From positions 28,215,001 to 28,279,000 of the forward strand of contig NC_091972.1 in the NCBI RefSeq assembly GCF_036711975.1: a stretch of 64,000 nt of DNA, in the 5' to 3' direction. This stretch comes from Onthophagus taurus. Taxonomy: Eukaryota > Arthropoda > Insecta > Coleoptera > Scarabaeidae. Below, piece after piece: positions 1-11,177 of the stretch (position 1 is its first letter; each line of letters begins with the position of its first letter). The position numbers and the translations under genes were made by a program. A model generated the notes under the pieces. It had not been told where the DNA came from and ran no database searches. It was given only the letters and a program-made list of their open reading frames with translations.

Positions 1-11
1 TTGCCAAGAAT

Positions 12-203
12 TTGCTAAAATATCCTTCAGAAATCACAGCTCAATTTTTCGTAGGGCTTGGAAAAAACGCCGTTCAGTTAGCCATAGGTCTCTTCACGGA
101 ACACTGTAAGGTAAATAAGCACCTTCACAATTTGAAGCTTGCTAACTCGGATATTACATCCGAAATGTTTAAAATTCGCGAGTTCAACACATTTGAACAA
201 TAA
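12..203 (+). pseudogene. Non-LTR retrotransposon RNase H tail fragment
   Basis: The 63-residue open frame contains a VGLGKNAVQLAIGLFTEHC stretch followed by KVNKHLHNLKLANSD. This matches the pattern after the RNase H domain of insect I/R1-type non-LTR retrotransposons (LxTGHCxLNxHLHxLGLxxS). The C..C residues normally following are lost, so it is a short decayed remnant cut by the window start. No start codon is meaningful here. Family assignment is inference from pattern only. Confidence 0.5.
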
Positions 204-349
204 TCTGCTGAACCATTCTATTGTATACATAAGCATTGTGAATCAACTGATACATGGCTAGAATATTGGTAAGGGAAGCAAATTTCAACAGGTTTAACAC
301 TGTATGATGCTTTGAAGGATAGCTGAAACCGATTTTTTTTCAGTGGTAG

Positions 350-560
350 TTAAAACAATCATTACTTCTATGACATTTCCGCTAATGACTTGTTCCGTTG
401 AAAGTTTTAGCACATTGAGGTGACTGAGGATGTGTCAAGTCTATAACTAATGACCAGCGATTGAGTGTAGTGTGCATGCTAAGTGTTCTTCGAAAGAAGG
501 TGAAGAATAATGATCAAGTTTGTCATGATGTGGACAAATATAGAGAGTAAAGAGAATATG
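350..560 (+). pseudogene. hAT transposase C-terminal dimerisation remnant
   Basis: Reading through stops and frame changes gives TFPLMTCSVESFSTLR and then DQRLSVVCMLSVLRKKVKNN. This is the order seen at the C-terminus of ZMYM1/DUF4371-type hAT transposases (a SxERSFSTLK motif, then DRLSGLxMLSxHR). Several stops interrupt it, so it is a dead copy. The hAT remnant at 3550-4650 stops just before this motif; the two could be parts of one broken element, but orientation and distance do not prove it. Confidence 0.5.
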
Positions 561-638
561 AAATGACCGATAATGGCCACTTATGGTCACATATGCTCTA
601 CAAACGAACATCTAAAACATCAGTACTATACGCTAGGA

Positions 639-1082
639 GCTGAAAGTTGATGCAAGAGGCAAAAAGCTAAAGCAACTGAGGCGGAGCATTTAGTGAAGTA
701 TACTCTACCACTTCATCCATATGTAAAAAAATATGTACTGGCAATTTATGAAGACATATCTCAAGATAATTTGCTAGTCAGTTGTTTGCAAAGTCACACT
801 CAGATTTGTAACGAGTGCTTTAACTCGACGGTTTGGAGATTGACCCCAAAGCACCTACATTCCGGCTTGAAAATAGTCGAAATTTCTGCTTATATAGCAG
901 TTAGCCTGTTTAGTGAAGGATCCAGTGCCATTTCAGAAATAATGAATAAACACCAAATTATTTGGCAAGGGCGATGTAACGAATCGCTGTCCATAGAAGC
1001 TCGGAAAGAAAGGCTGGCGAAGGAAAGTTCATTTTGTGAAGAAACGGAGGTTTTATTGTACAGTCCTGGAATTGCAGACTAG
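639..1082 (+). pseudogene. Mutator-like transposase-domain protein fragment
   Basis: The frame opens with AES, a stop where Trp is expected, then CKRQKAKATEAEHLVKYTLP. It continues with SHTQICNECFNSTVWRLTPKH, SGLKIVEISAYIAV and a basic C-terminus. Insect proteins annotated as Mutator-like transposase domain proteins share the ESWCKxQ, TQNxNESFNSxVWxxxPK and VExAxxxAxxxFNEG order. Only the C-terminal third is present, with at least one in-frame stop near 649. The first ATG at 693 is internal to the homology and is not a real start. No TIR was found. Confidence 0.5.
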
Positions 1083-1172
1083 CCGGGAAATCATTGGAAA
1101 TAGAAAATAATCAGTTACTAGTCGAAACTTTAAACGCGATTTTCTCAAAACTACGGTTTTATAATTCTTGTA

Positions 1173-2822
1173 CAGGGTGGGCAAATTTGGGTGTTATTAT
1201 AGGCTATCTCAGAAACTATAAGAGATACGAAAAAAGTAAGTGCCATGTCTCGGTCTCTTTTTTCGACACTAATTCAATCTCGCAAACATCAAACCTCTAT
1301 TTTCTTTTGTTTTTAAGTTATAGCTAAAAAGTCAAATTTTCGTAATTTCAAAAAATGCTCATATTTCAATTATTTTTCAAATTATAGGAATGGGGTTGAT
1401 ACGTTCTTAAGGCACTTTTTTAAGTGGAATATACTGCCGTTGAAAAGTTTTAAATATACTTGATGATTTTTGAGATACAACACAAAGTTGTGTTTTTTTA
1501 AATACAAACTATACTTAATTATGATGTTAAAGAAAAGAGCATATTTTTAGCTTTCCAATGATGTATCGCATGTATGGTGTATTTGCAGAAAATAAGCGTT
1601 AATTTTCAATTCGAAAATAGTAAGCGCTAATGTTCAAAATTTTGATTATAGTAGGCGGGTCCGGACAGTAAATACTACCTAGTGGCTATAATATATGGTT
1701 TTGCGCGAATAAGACAGAATAAAGTTGGTTTTGTACAATTATTCAGGATAAGTTGGTTTTGTACCAACGGATAAAAACTTTGAATAGTTTATTTAAATTT
1801 CTCAGCATCTTATCCCTGAATTTGTTCAACAATAAAAAATGATTAGCAAGTAAAGTTTGTTTATTAAAAATATAAGAAATGTATTAATTAATGAATAATT
1901 AAATATGGACAACTTCAGGAACTAAAGAGTCATAAACTGTCATCTTTTTCTACTCAACTTACTAGTTGTAAGATTAGAACAGTTCGGTATCAATGAATGA
2001 AATTTCGGTAGTATTTTCCCAGTTTTCCCCAAACATAAGATGTAGAAGTTTTTTGATATCAGCAATCTTTTGTTTTAAAATTGGGTGAGATAGAGGAAAA
2101 TTAGGAATCATAAACTGGGAGCGGACTTTCCATTGAAACACCGTTTGAATGGGGATATGAAGGCTTATGTATCATCTTCAAAGGGAACTCCAATATATTC
2201 TGTATTTAATTTTATCGTTTTATTTAAAGATAATGCGGAACTTCTTAAACGGGAAACTGGTTTCGCAAAATTCATGAATGAAATGACAAGTAAACTCACG
2301 TTGCTATAGCAACTAAGTAGTATGTAGCGTTTTCCTCGCCTACTATAATTAAAAATTTGAATTTAAATCTTTAATATTTAAAAAATTGAAAAATAACGCT
2401 TATTTTCCGCAGAAACATCATGCGTGTGATACATCATTGGAAAGCTAAAAATATGCTCTTTTCAGTAACATCATAATAAAGTATAGTTTTTATTTAAAAA
2501 AATACAACTTTATGTTATATCTCAAAAATTATCAGCTATGTTAAAAATTTTTCAACGGCAGTATATTCTACTCAAAAAAGTGTCTTAAGAATGCATTAAA
2601 CCCATTTCTCTAATTTCAAAAATAAATGAAATATGAGCATTTTTTGAAATCACTAAAATTTGACTTTTTGGCTATAACTTAAAAACAAAAGAAGATAGAG
2701 ATTTGGTCTTTACGGGATTGGATTAGTCTCGGAAAAAGAGACCGGGACATAGCACCTAGTTTTTTTGTATCTCTTATAGTTTCTGACATAGCCTATAATA
2801 ACACCCACATTTGCCCACCCTG
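1173..2822. mobile_element. Foldback element with about 500-bp inverted repeats, TA flanks
   Basis: CAGGGTGGGCAAATTTGGG at the left end is matched by its reverse complement at the right end, and both ends are flanked by TA (1171-1172 and 2823-2824). The arms, roughly 1173-1690 and 2330-2822, are near-perfect inverted copies around a unique centre of about 640 bp. There is no coding region. TA target duplication and a CAGGG terminus fit a non-autonomous Tc1/mariner-type foldback. A truncated second copy lies at 24265-24752. Confidence 0.8.
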
Positions 2823-2826
2823 TACA

Positions 2827-3545
2827 CCATATCTCAAAAATTACTCATCCCATCTTCTTGAAATTTGAAACACATATAAATAGTGAAGTTGTTTTCTATT
2901 TGAAACTAAAAAATTATATGAATTATTAAAAGAAAGTGCTTTTTTGTTGAATAATTCATCAATGAATTAGTATTTGAATTTAAATTTTTTCATTTATGAA
3001 TGTTAGAAACAATTTATATGTATTCCCAAATAATTCTAACCACTGTAACGAACCCTAGACTGTTCAAAGCGAAGCAACCCGCGCCGTAACCTTCCCTAAG
3101 GCAATAGCTATATGCCGTCCATTTTTTAATTTTGAATATTGTGAACATATATTTTTACAATATATAACATGAGTAAGTGTAGTGAACAAAATGTTTGAAA
3201 TTAATTACGTCTTAATGAAAAAAATGTTGAAAACGCACTTATTTTTGCGAGTCTAAATGTATCTCCTCCCTTAAGAAATGAAGTACGGACTAAGTTCTAG
3301 TGTTTATATAAAGGACAATTTACAGTGCAGAAAGTGAATAGTAAAATTTATGCTTAAATAGATAATAATGGAAAAACGAAAGTCCACTGAGGGTTCCGAT
3401 CCTCTTAGGTGGCTCGGACGTGTTGTAAATAAGCATACGCGTTTCATGATAGTGATTAATACATTAATAGTGAAAATTAAAACGTCTTCGTGATTATTGC
3501 ATGAGAGCCCAAGAGCACGAGCTGATGTGTCTTGTTCTGGCTCTT
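2827..3545. other. Unassigned AT-rich spacer
   Basis: No open frame with recognisable similarity is visible. A short GC-richer patch around 3380-3430 (GGTTCCGATCC) recalls a pol III B-box but has no matching A-box, so it is not called as a SINE. Confidence 0.5.
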
Positions 3546-3549
3546 GATA

Positions 3550-4650
3550 AATGCGCTTCAACGACTAATGCAGATTACATTAAATTTAGCTGAAAATAAT
3601 ATGGCTTTCAGAAGATCTTCTGATAAATTATTTACCTCAAATAATGGGAAATTTCTAAGGATCGTAGAATTATTAGCAAAGTTTGACCCTGTCATGGAGG
3701 AGCATATTAAATAAGCAATAAATAAATATACAAAATGAATTGATAGAATTAATGGCATTGCAAATTAAATCCACAATATTATCCCACGTAAAGAATTCAA
3801 AATATGTATTTTGCAATCATAGCTGACTGTACGCCTGATATAAGCAGATATGAGCAACTCTCCCAAACATTAAGGTACACTGACATAACAGAGGACAAAA
3901 ATTAAGAATCCCGAATCGAAAGCGTTAAGGTGGTTAGATAACAACTTCATGACGTCCATGATGCTTTAGTGTCTTTGGCTGAAGATACGATCCTACGACA
4001 TCACACGAAGTGACAACACTTGCAACTTTAACTTTACAATTTCTCTTGTAACACGGTACTATGTTCTTTTTTAAATCAATGTTGTATGCAAAGCAAGTCA
4101 ATTACTCAATATCGACTTCGTTCATTTTACAGATATACTTAAAAAACATTGTTCGTATTTGGAAAATTAGCAACAAATAGGTTTCGAACAAGCTTTTATA
4201 ACAGCAACTGAACTAGCGTCAGAACTAAATGTACAGCCAACTTTTAAACTCCAAAAGCCAACCGGGCGAAGAGGCTCGTGATGAATCAATAAATGACCCC
4301 AAAAAATATTTGAAGTACAATTCTTAATAATCTCTTAAACATGGTACTTATGTCTACAAACATTTTGGCATTTTTTGTTTGACATAAAAGAAAATCAAAA
4401 TAAAGAACAACTGTTGACTCATGGTTCTGCGCTGCAAAACAAAACTAACATTCAACTCTAAATCACATATTAATGGAGACTTATTGTGCAACGAAATCTT
4501 GAGTCTGCAACATTACCTGAAAGACAACCCCTATCAAATTTTATTGAATTTGATCAAAAAGCACCTGGTGTTGACTAAGAGTTGTTTCCTAACACCTGGA
4601 TAACTCTGCGTATTCTGCTAACAACACCAGTAACAGTTGTAACTGGATAA
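3550..4650 (+). pseudogene. ZMYM1-like (DUF4371) hAT transposase, decayed
   Basis: Fragments appear in family order across three frames. AFRRSSDKLFTSNNGKFL and ELLAKFDPVMEEHIK lie at about 3600-3714. QNELIELMALQIKSTILSHV follows at about 3735-3795, then DCTPDISRYEQLSQTLRY at about 3825-3880. FITATELASELNVQPTFKLQ is at about 4190-4250, and a C-terminal FPNTWITLRILLTTPVTV at about 4590-4640. This is the DUF4371 plus hAT C-terminal layout of zinc-finger MYM-type-1-like proteins, an insect-wide transposon family. Many stops and shifts make it non-functional. It ends just before the expected ERSFSTLK motif. Confidence 0.75.
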
Positions 4651-5128
4651 CAAATTTTAGTTTAATGTCTTTACTTTACACATTTATTTTGAGTCTGCTT
4701 CGGTTATGAGAGTTTAATTTAAACACAAAGTGTACAATTACTCCGGTCGCGAGTTTAACCGATGAGAGTTTGCTTAACTTCTAATTCTATTCTATCTACT
4801 TATTCCTATTACCTACGTCGACGGTCGAATTGCTGTCGTCAACAATATACGATATTTCCTTTCTTTGGCGTAAGATTGCATATGGTTTAATTTATAGAAT
4901 TTATAGATATTTTTCCATTACACATTCTTTGATATCAAAAAAATTTGAATCGCTGACATATTTTTTCCGTTTATATAAAAACTGTGTTGGGAATAAAAAC
5001 TTTAAATAAGTTCTTCATGCGTCTACTTATTGTTAGTAGTAGTACCTATTGGTAGTAAAGAAAAGTCAAGTAGAACAGTAAGAAATAAAGGGCGCCAAAA
5101 AATATCTTGCCCGCGGCGCTCCGATGCC
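4651..5128. other. Unassigned spacer before the Harbinger element
   Basis: AT-rich sequence without similarity to a known coding or repeat family that I can see. The last 30 bases become GC-rich (CCCGCGGCGCTCC) up to the TAA target site of the Harbinger insertion. Confidence 0.5.
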
Positions 5129-5333
5129 TAAAGGTGCATCTCCACTATGCCGACCGGCAAATCCGCAGTGGTGGGGACATCCTATGCGGCCTTGCCGATC
5201 AGCAGACCGGCATGCCGATTCGAACCCGACTCTTGTCGGTTTTTATCAAAGAAAACCGGGCCGATGCGAGTAGTGTGTACGTACTGACCACCGACACATC
5301 ATTTTTATCAATTCATTAAGAGTTTAAATCAAC

Positions 5334-7083
5334 ATGAAGTGGACCAATTCTGATACAATAATTCTTATTGATATGTACCGCGAGCGTACAAATCTATGGG
5401 ATTGCAATTCAGCAGATTATAAGAATAAAAATAAGAGGCATGATGCGCTTTTAGAAATTGCTGTTTTATTTGGAGTGGAAAGGACTGAAGTTGAAAGAAA
5501 AATTAAAAATTTATTGAGCCATTTTTCAAGAGAAATTAAAAAAGAAGATGAATGTAATAAGTCTGGCACTGGTTCAGATTCTTCCTATAAAAGCAAATGG
5601 TTTGCCTATAAAAGTATGGAATTTCTTAGGGATAGAAATAAACCAAAAAAACTAGAGATACAGAGGTAAGTTAATTTTATATTTACTAAGTGTATAGAGT
5701 ACAAAATAATTTATTAGTTGTGCTTGCGCTGAAATGGTAAATCTCCTTCCGGTTAATTAAAATATTCCTTAAACTCGTTTCTCACAGCTTGTGTTGCATT
5801 TGTGCTCCCTCGAGGTATTTTTGGAATACTCATCATTTGGAAATGCGCAACATCTTGTCTCCATAGTCCTGCAGTAATATCTCCAGTATCCGTAGATTCT
5901 AAATCAAAGCATTCTTTGGGGCTGTAAAGATTTTTTGATCTATTTTTCCTTAAGTAATTATGTAAATGTATTAAAGTCAATGTTATTTTCGTTGCTGTTT
6001 CCCGTTGTAATAGTATAGGTTTTCTTAGTATTCGAAAAACTGAACTCAATATTCCAAACGCGTTTTCCGAAACCCTTCTTACCCTGCTTAATCGATAGTT
6101 AAAAATCCTTGTTTTAGATCCTTTGTCTTGTAATCCCGGAAAAGGTTTCATAATATTACATGATAGTGGAAAAGCGTCATCTCCAACAAAGACAAATGGA
6201 ACTTCCACGTGCCGTCCCGGTAAAACTAGGGCTTAAGGCAGATTCAATGTGCTCTCTTCAAGACATTTCTTGAAATGTGTTGCATTAAATACGCCACCAT
6301 CTGATATTCTTCTTTGAGAACCAACGTTTGCATATATAAAGTTGTAATTTGCATCAACCACTGCAAATAGTACAATGCTGAAGAATGACTTGTAGTTAAA
6401 AAAATCGGAACCACTATTCAGAGGAGCTTGTAGAGTTATGTGCTTCCCATCCATTGCACCAACACAATGTGGAAAATTCTATTTATCCTGGAACTCTCGG
6501 GCTATAATCTCCCAATCTCTTTCATTTTTTGGCATCTGTAACGAAAAATTTCTTTCAGATTAAGGAAACACTTCAACAAGAAGATGAGACAATAGAAGAA
6601 AATTCAATACATGCACCAACAGAAGAGAATCCACCTACACCTGCATCTTCTACATCACCTTCAAGTAGATCTTTTAAAAGAAAACGAGAATCTCCATCTA
6701 CTACGCCTGTACTACACGAAGCCATGAACATTTTAAGGTCATTAAACACAAAGAAGCAGGAAAAAGATGAGTTCGCAATATTTGGCGAGCAGGTTGCCAT
6801 CAAAGTCAGGAAATTACCATGCCCTCATGCTCGATTTATGGTACAACATATAACCGCTAACACTCTCTTTGAGGCGGAAATGGGAAAATACGACAAACCT
6901 TTTTTTGGGTCACAACAATATCATTACCCACAACCCCAACCAATGGTTCATGCAAACTACTCAACAAATTTAAGACCTCCAACCACATCTACTACTCCTT
7001 CAGAAGCGCATTTGATTTCGGACACAATGTCTTCCACAACGTCAGTAACAGATGATATTGATTCAATTTTGTGCCAATTATAG
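5334..7083 (+). pseudogene. Harbinger MADF/BESS (Myb/SANT-like) protein, two exons
   Basis: Exon 1 (5334-5665) begins MKWTNSDTIILIDMYRER and is a MADF/Myb-SANT-like DNA-binding domain of about 100 residues. Its donor is AG|GTAAGT at 5666. Exon 2 (6559-7083) follows a TTTCTTTCAG acceptor and encodes an acidic/Ser-Pro linker, a basic patch (RSFKRKRESPS) and a BESS-like C-terminal helix (DEFAIFGEQVAIKVRKL). The spliced frames disagree by one nucleotide. One extra A in the 7-A run at about 5644 would bring them into phase, which suggests a 1-nt deletion there. The protein normally helps the transposase bind and enter the nucleus. The transposase catalytic exon lies wholly inside its intron. Confidence 0.8.
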
Positions 7084-7618
7084 AGTTTTTTATTTTCTTA
7101 TTTATGAATAAATTATAAAAAAATCTCATTGTATTTCTTACCTTAACATAATCTCGAAGTGAGTGTATTTATGCTTCACAAACGTCCGGTACAGTTCTTG
7201 AAATAACTTGCTTTGAAATTTTAAAAGTATACATAAGAGAGTGGTAAGAATCTCCTGTAGCAAGAAATCGCAATGTTACTGCTAGACGTTCGCTAGCTGG
7301 TATGGCTTGTCTAAATTTTGTATCGTTCTTGGTAATTTTGGGTCCTATCATATTTAGTAAATCTTCAAAATCCGAACTCGTCATTCGAAAAAAGTTTATG
7401 AATCCAACATCACTTCTATATTCTAAGTTTATATTATCAGCGTCGTCCAATATTAATTCTTTTATTAAATCACTTCCCCGATATTTATTTCTGTTTCGAA
7501 GGCTTGGTCGAATCCAAAATCTTCTCTTAAATTTCGTGCGTTTTTTAACAACACATTCACTAACAATAATTGCAGCAGCAGCAGCTGCTAATAAAAGTTG
7601 GTCTTCCTCATCACTCAT
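5753..7618 (-). pseudogene. HARBI1-like Harbinger transposase, two exons
   Basis: Exon 1 (7618 down to 7142) starts MSDEEDQLLLAAAAAA and contains the helix-turn-helix region (SERLAVTLRFLATGDSYHSL). Its donor is GTTAAG|GTAAGA. Exon 2 starts at 6535 after TTACAG and carries MDGKHITLQAP (first catalytic D), RRISDGGVF (second D) and RVSENAFGILSS (E), ending at 5753. Three in-frame stops break it: after VPDVCEA near 7170, at a Trp position near 6480, and between LP and ALVLPGR near 6230. No frameshift is needed otherwise. The intron (6536-7141) holds exon 2 of the MADF gene. Confidence 0.88.
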
Positions 7619-7760
7619 TTTCAGGGATAAATAAACGCAAATAGAATCGGGTGTAAATAGTCCGGCACGTACTCACTTTCTGTGTTGTGAGGACGTTAAC
7701 TAAAATTTCAGCGATTTGCCGATCGGTATTGCCAATCAGCATAGTGGAGATGCACCTTAA

Positions 7761-8090
7761 GGCCGGCATTGTTATGCTTAGTGTTGCTTAGTACACTTCT
7801 TTAACAATATAACTAGCAGTAGATCTCCTCATTCGGAATGTACAATGATGATCAGTTAAGGAGCACCCAGTTGCTATCTAAAATAATATTGTTATAAATA
7901 CAATGTAAATTTCATTCCGTGAGAAATATCCTTCGGAAGAGTGGCACGTTGAAGAGAAAATTAAAATAGCATATCTGTTCGATCTTAGTTTTCTTTAATT
8001 TAGTTGAATTGCCATAAAAAAAGAGAAAACGTAAAGGATAGATTTGCCATAAAAGATCGTTAGTCTCGAAGTTCAAGAGCAATTTTGGTG
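7761..8090. other. Unassigned spacer
   Basis: No gene, repeat or motif recognised between the Harbinger element and the MITE cluster. Confidence 0.5.
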
Positions 8091-8093
8091 TAA

Positions 8094-8706
8094 GGGTCGA
8101 TTTACATCAGACGTGCAAGAATTCTAATTCTTGATTCTCATTTTTTGCTGGTTGATATTTTGGTGTAAACACTAAAAACGCGCTTTCGTTTACACTATAA
8201 AGGTGCATTTAACCAAACGAACAAAGAGCTAGAGCTAGAACAAGAGCATTCTTTCTTGATCTTTTAGTGTAAACGAAATCGCGTTTTTAGCGCTTACACC
8301 AAAATATCAACGAGCAAAAATGAGAATCAAGAATCAGAATTCTTGCACATAGATGTTTAGATCAGCCGAACGAATGCTCATTCGGCTAGAACACAAGAAC
8401 GCTTTGAAGAGACCACTCCGATGAGCGAGCACATCCGAACACGCAAGAAGGCTCTAAGTAATTGTTCGCACGCTCTAATGCCGTTTACATCAAGCGATCG
8501 AACATTTCTAGAATATTTTCTAGAATCTTTGAGAACATAGACAGAACAACGAAAGAATGTTCTACATCTGTTTACACTAAAAGAATATGATAGAGTGGGG
8601 ATAGAATGAGCATTCGCTCGTCTGATGTAAATCGGCCCTAAGATCAAGAAAGAATGCTCTTGTTCTAGCTCTAGCTCTTTGTTCGTTTGGTTTAAATGCA
8701 CCTTAA
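8094..8706. mobile_element. Two interleaved foldback MITEs with TAA flanks
   Basis: One pair of ends is GGGTCGATTTACATCAGACG at 8094 and its near-reverse complement ending at 8638, with TAA at 8091-8093 and 8639-8641. A second pair is AGGTGCATTTAACC at 8201 and its reverse complement ending at 8703, with TAA at 8198-8200 and 8704-8706; its arms match for about 66 bp. A third inverted pair lies inside (about 8115-8198 versus 8263-8350). The TAA duplications and AGGTGCAT terminus resemble the nearby Harbinger. The pairs overlap rather than nest. Open frames here are by-products of the repeats. Confidence 0.75.
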
Positions 8707-11177
8707 CATCTTAGTATTTTTCAATACTCATACATCTATCAATGAACGGTTTTCAAGCTGCAGTTACTTAGATGTAACTTCAAAGGGTTGCAACTTTTTA
8801 GAGGATCATCATATTGTTAGGAAATAGATTAACAATTAGTTGCTTTTAACTGGTAGATAAGTTGAAAAAAGCAAGAAATATTAATTACTGTATAAGAAAC
8901 TTAGAATTATTAATCAAAAAGGTGTGTGAATTTGTATTATAGCTAGTAGTTATCACATATTTTTCTGTTCTATATTTTTACTTTCCAGTGAAATTAACAA
9001 AGTATTCCATAAAATACGTTCAACAAGTTTTAATATACCATTCAAAGCATCTTTCCCTTTAAAATTCTCGCCAATTTCAAGCAGATGCAATATTAACCTA
9101 ACCGTCCACCCAAGGAGTTACTCAGCGCGAAAAGTTGAACTGAAGTGTTCTGAAATGAAATTAACTTCGAGATAATTAAATTCTTCTTGTAATGTATATT
9201 AATTTTAAAACGTTCTCCTACTTTTCGTTTAACATTCATAGTGCTATCCAAAAGAGAACTCATAACTTTTACATTTCTAACTAATATATTTCCTGTTCAG
9301 ATTTTATTAAAAATTTTTTAATTTTGTTTACAATATCCTTTTAATAATGTTGTAGAAAAAGGAGGAAGTGACTCAACATTATTAATAATCACAAGTTTAG
9401 TACAATTATGTATAGAATGGTAGAATAGTACATAAATTACGAATTTATTATCTCCGTTACTTCAACAATGAATATTATACGGTAGCCAATCTGCACCGGA
9501 TGCGTAATTATAAATAGTAATTATTGATGAAAACGGGTTCCGAATCGACGCGGTTAAATTACAATTTAAACCTAAACGATCGGACCGTTTTGCAAATAAT
9601 TAATAAGAGGCGGTCATCACTTTCGACAACGGTGTCCATTTTAATAACACGTTCCACCAGGTTCTACTCGATCCAACCCAACTATTCTTGTGACGCATTC
9701 GCGTATTATTCCACAACTCTTCTTTAATTATAAATTAAACGGCGACCTGTACTGGGAAAATTATCGATGGATATAGAGAGAAATAACGGAATTTAATAGC
9801 GTATAGTCCTATGTTATTTGATAAAGTAATACTGAAAACCGTTATTATAAATTACTTGGAATCTTCGATCAAAGATTCATACATTCCATTGTAAATGGAA
9901 ATGAAATAATTGATTACAATGTATTCTTAAATACAATTATTATTTATTTATTATTTATGAATACATTTATTTTTCTATTGTTATGTGGGTGTTGGTCAAA
10001 CCAAATAAAAGACAGTTTTCTTCTGCTTATATTAACTTTAACTTTATTTCCAGCACTCTTCGTGTAACGTACCCGTTCGATCAGTAATTACAATAGATTG
10101 AATAGTTATTGATGATAGATGATTTTGCATTCAATTGACCCCCTTTTGTGTCTTACATTATGTTTTATAATTGTTCCGGACACGTGATTGTGACGATTCA
10201 ATCGACCAATCCCAGAATGACATATAAAATAATGAGTTCAAGACCATCGATATCAGAATCAGCAATTTAGTAATAAAAACAATTATAGTAACCAATTCTG
10301 ATGCCATTGCTATTTTACACAATTTAGTAAACAATTAATTATATAAACAAACATCTATGAACTAGAAAATATTATAAACAATTCTATTAAATTGAAGGGT
10401 GTAAAGTATAAAGGGTGCTTTACAACACTATTACAACCTTTTCTATTAGGAACCAAGTCGTAATGCGGTAGAAAGTGTTCGTTAAATCTAAATATTTCTT
10501 TTTGTTTCTAATTCCGGACATTCTTTGATAATTAGTTTGAAGGAAAATATTCATCTCAGATGTAGAACTATAAAATCGTTCTAATACTTCTCACGAAGGA
10601 TTACTAAAACCAGAATAACTTCGTACTTTAAACAGCAGAGTCTTTAGCTCCATAATAAGAATTAGTGTAGAACTGACAACTTTACTACCGCCGTATTTGC
10701 GTGAATTACTAACAGTGTCATGGTATGGACCACGTGAGTTTATTACAAAAGCTAAACTATTATATAATGTATGAGTGGTAGTCAAATCACACTGGCTAAC
10801 TCGTGACATCTCGCCTATGTAGCACTATTATGGAAGGGGGAGTCAAACATCCAATTATCATAAATGTGATTATACCATCTACTGTTCAGCATGCCGATCG
10901 CACATAATTTTTTATTGGTGTGGAGATTCGAAAATGTTATGCAAAACAATCAAAATCTGAGATATGTAAATTATTTGTTCGATTACATAGCTCTACAACA
11001 AAAAAATTTTCGCAGTCATGATTAGACTTCTGCGCAACTTTTTCGCGCATAGAAACATCACGTGATCCCTACTCTCAGACTCCTTGCTCCGCAGAATCTG
11101 GATAAGTTGTCATGTGTTAATATTTTGTTTCAATTACTGAATGTCCATTCTAATGTATTTGTCTTGTCTTTTAAAAC
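8707..11177. other. Long unassigned region
   Basis: No coding sequence or repeat family recognised in about 2.5 kb. Around 9480-9770 and 10560-10810 the composition is more balanced and CpG is commoner than in the surrounding AT-rich sequence. That would fit unique host non-coding DNA rather than a transposon, but nothing specific supports a function. Confidence 0.45.

Larger units (their letters stand above)
5132..7757. mobile_element. PIF/Harbinger DNA transposon with intact ends
   Basis: The 2626-bp element starts AGGTGCATCTCCACTATGC and ends with its reverse complement, flanked by TAA on both sides (5129-5131 and 7758-7760). A 3-bp TWA duplication is diagnostic of PIF/Harbinger. It carries the two genes expected of the superfamily: a MADF/BESS DNA-binding protein on the plus strand and a HARBI1-like transposase on the minus strand. 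Ends are perfect over at least 19 bp but both genes carry disabling changes, so it was mobilised fairly recently and is probably now dependent on other copies. Confidence 0.92.

Noticed and set aside
3375..3440. Possible tRNA-derived SINE head (GGTTCCGATCC)
   Set aside because: No A-box at the right distance and no tail or second copy.
5107..5319. 70-residue open frame over the left Harbinger end
   Set aside because: It crosses the transposon boundary and has no homology pattern.
8378..8701. 107-residue minus-strand open frame
   Set aside because: It lies entirely in the MITE inverted repeats.
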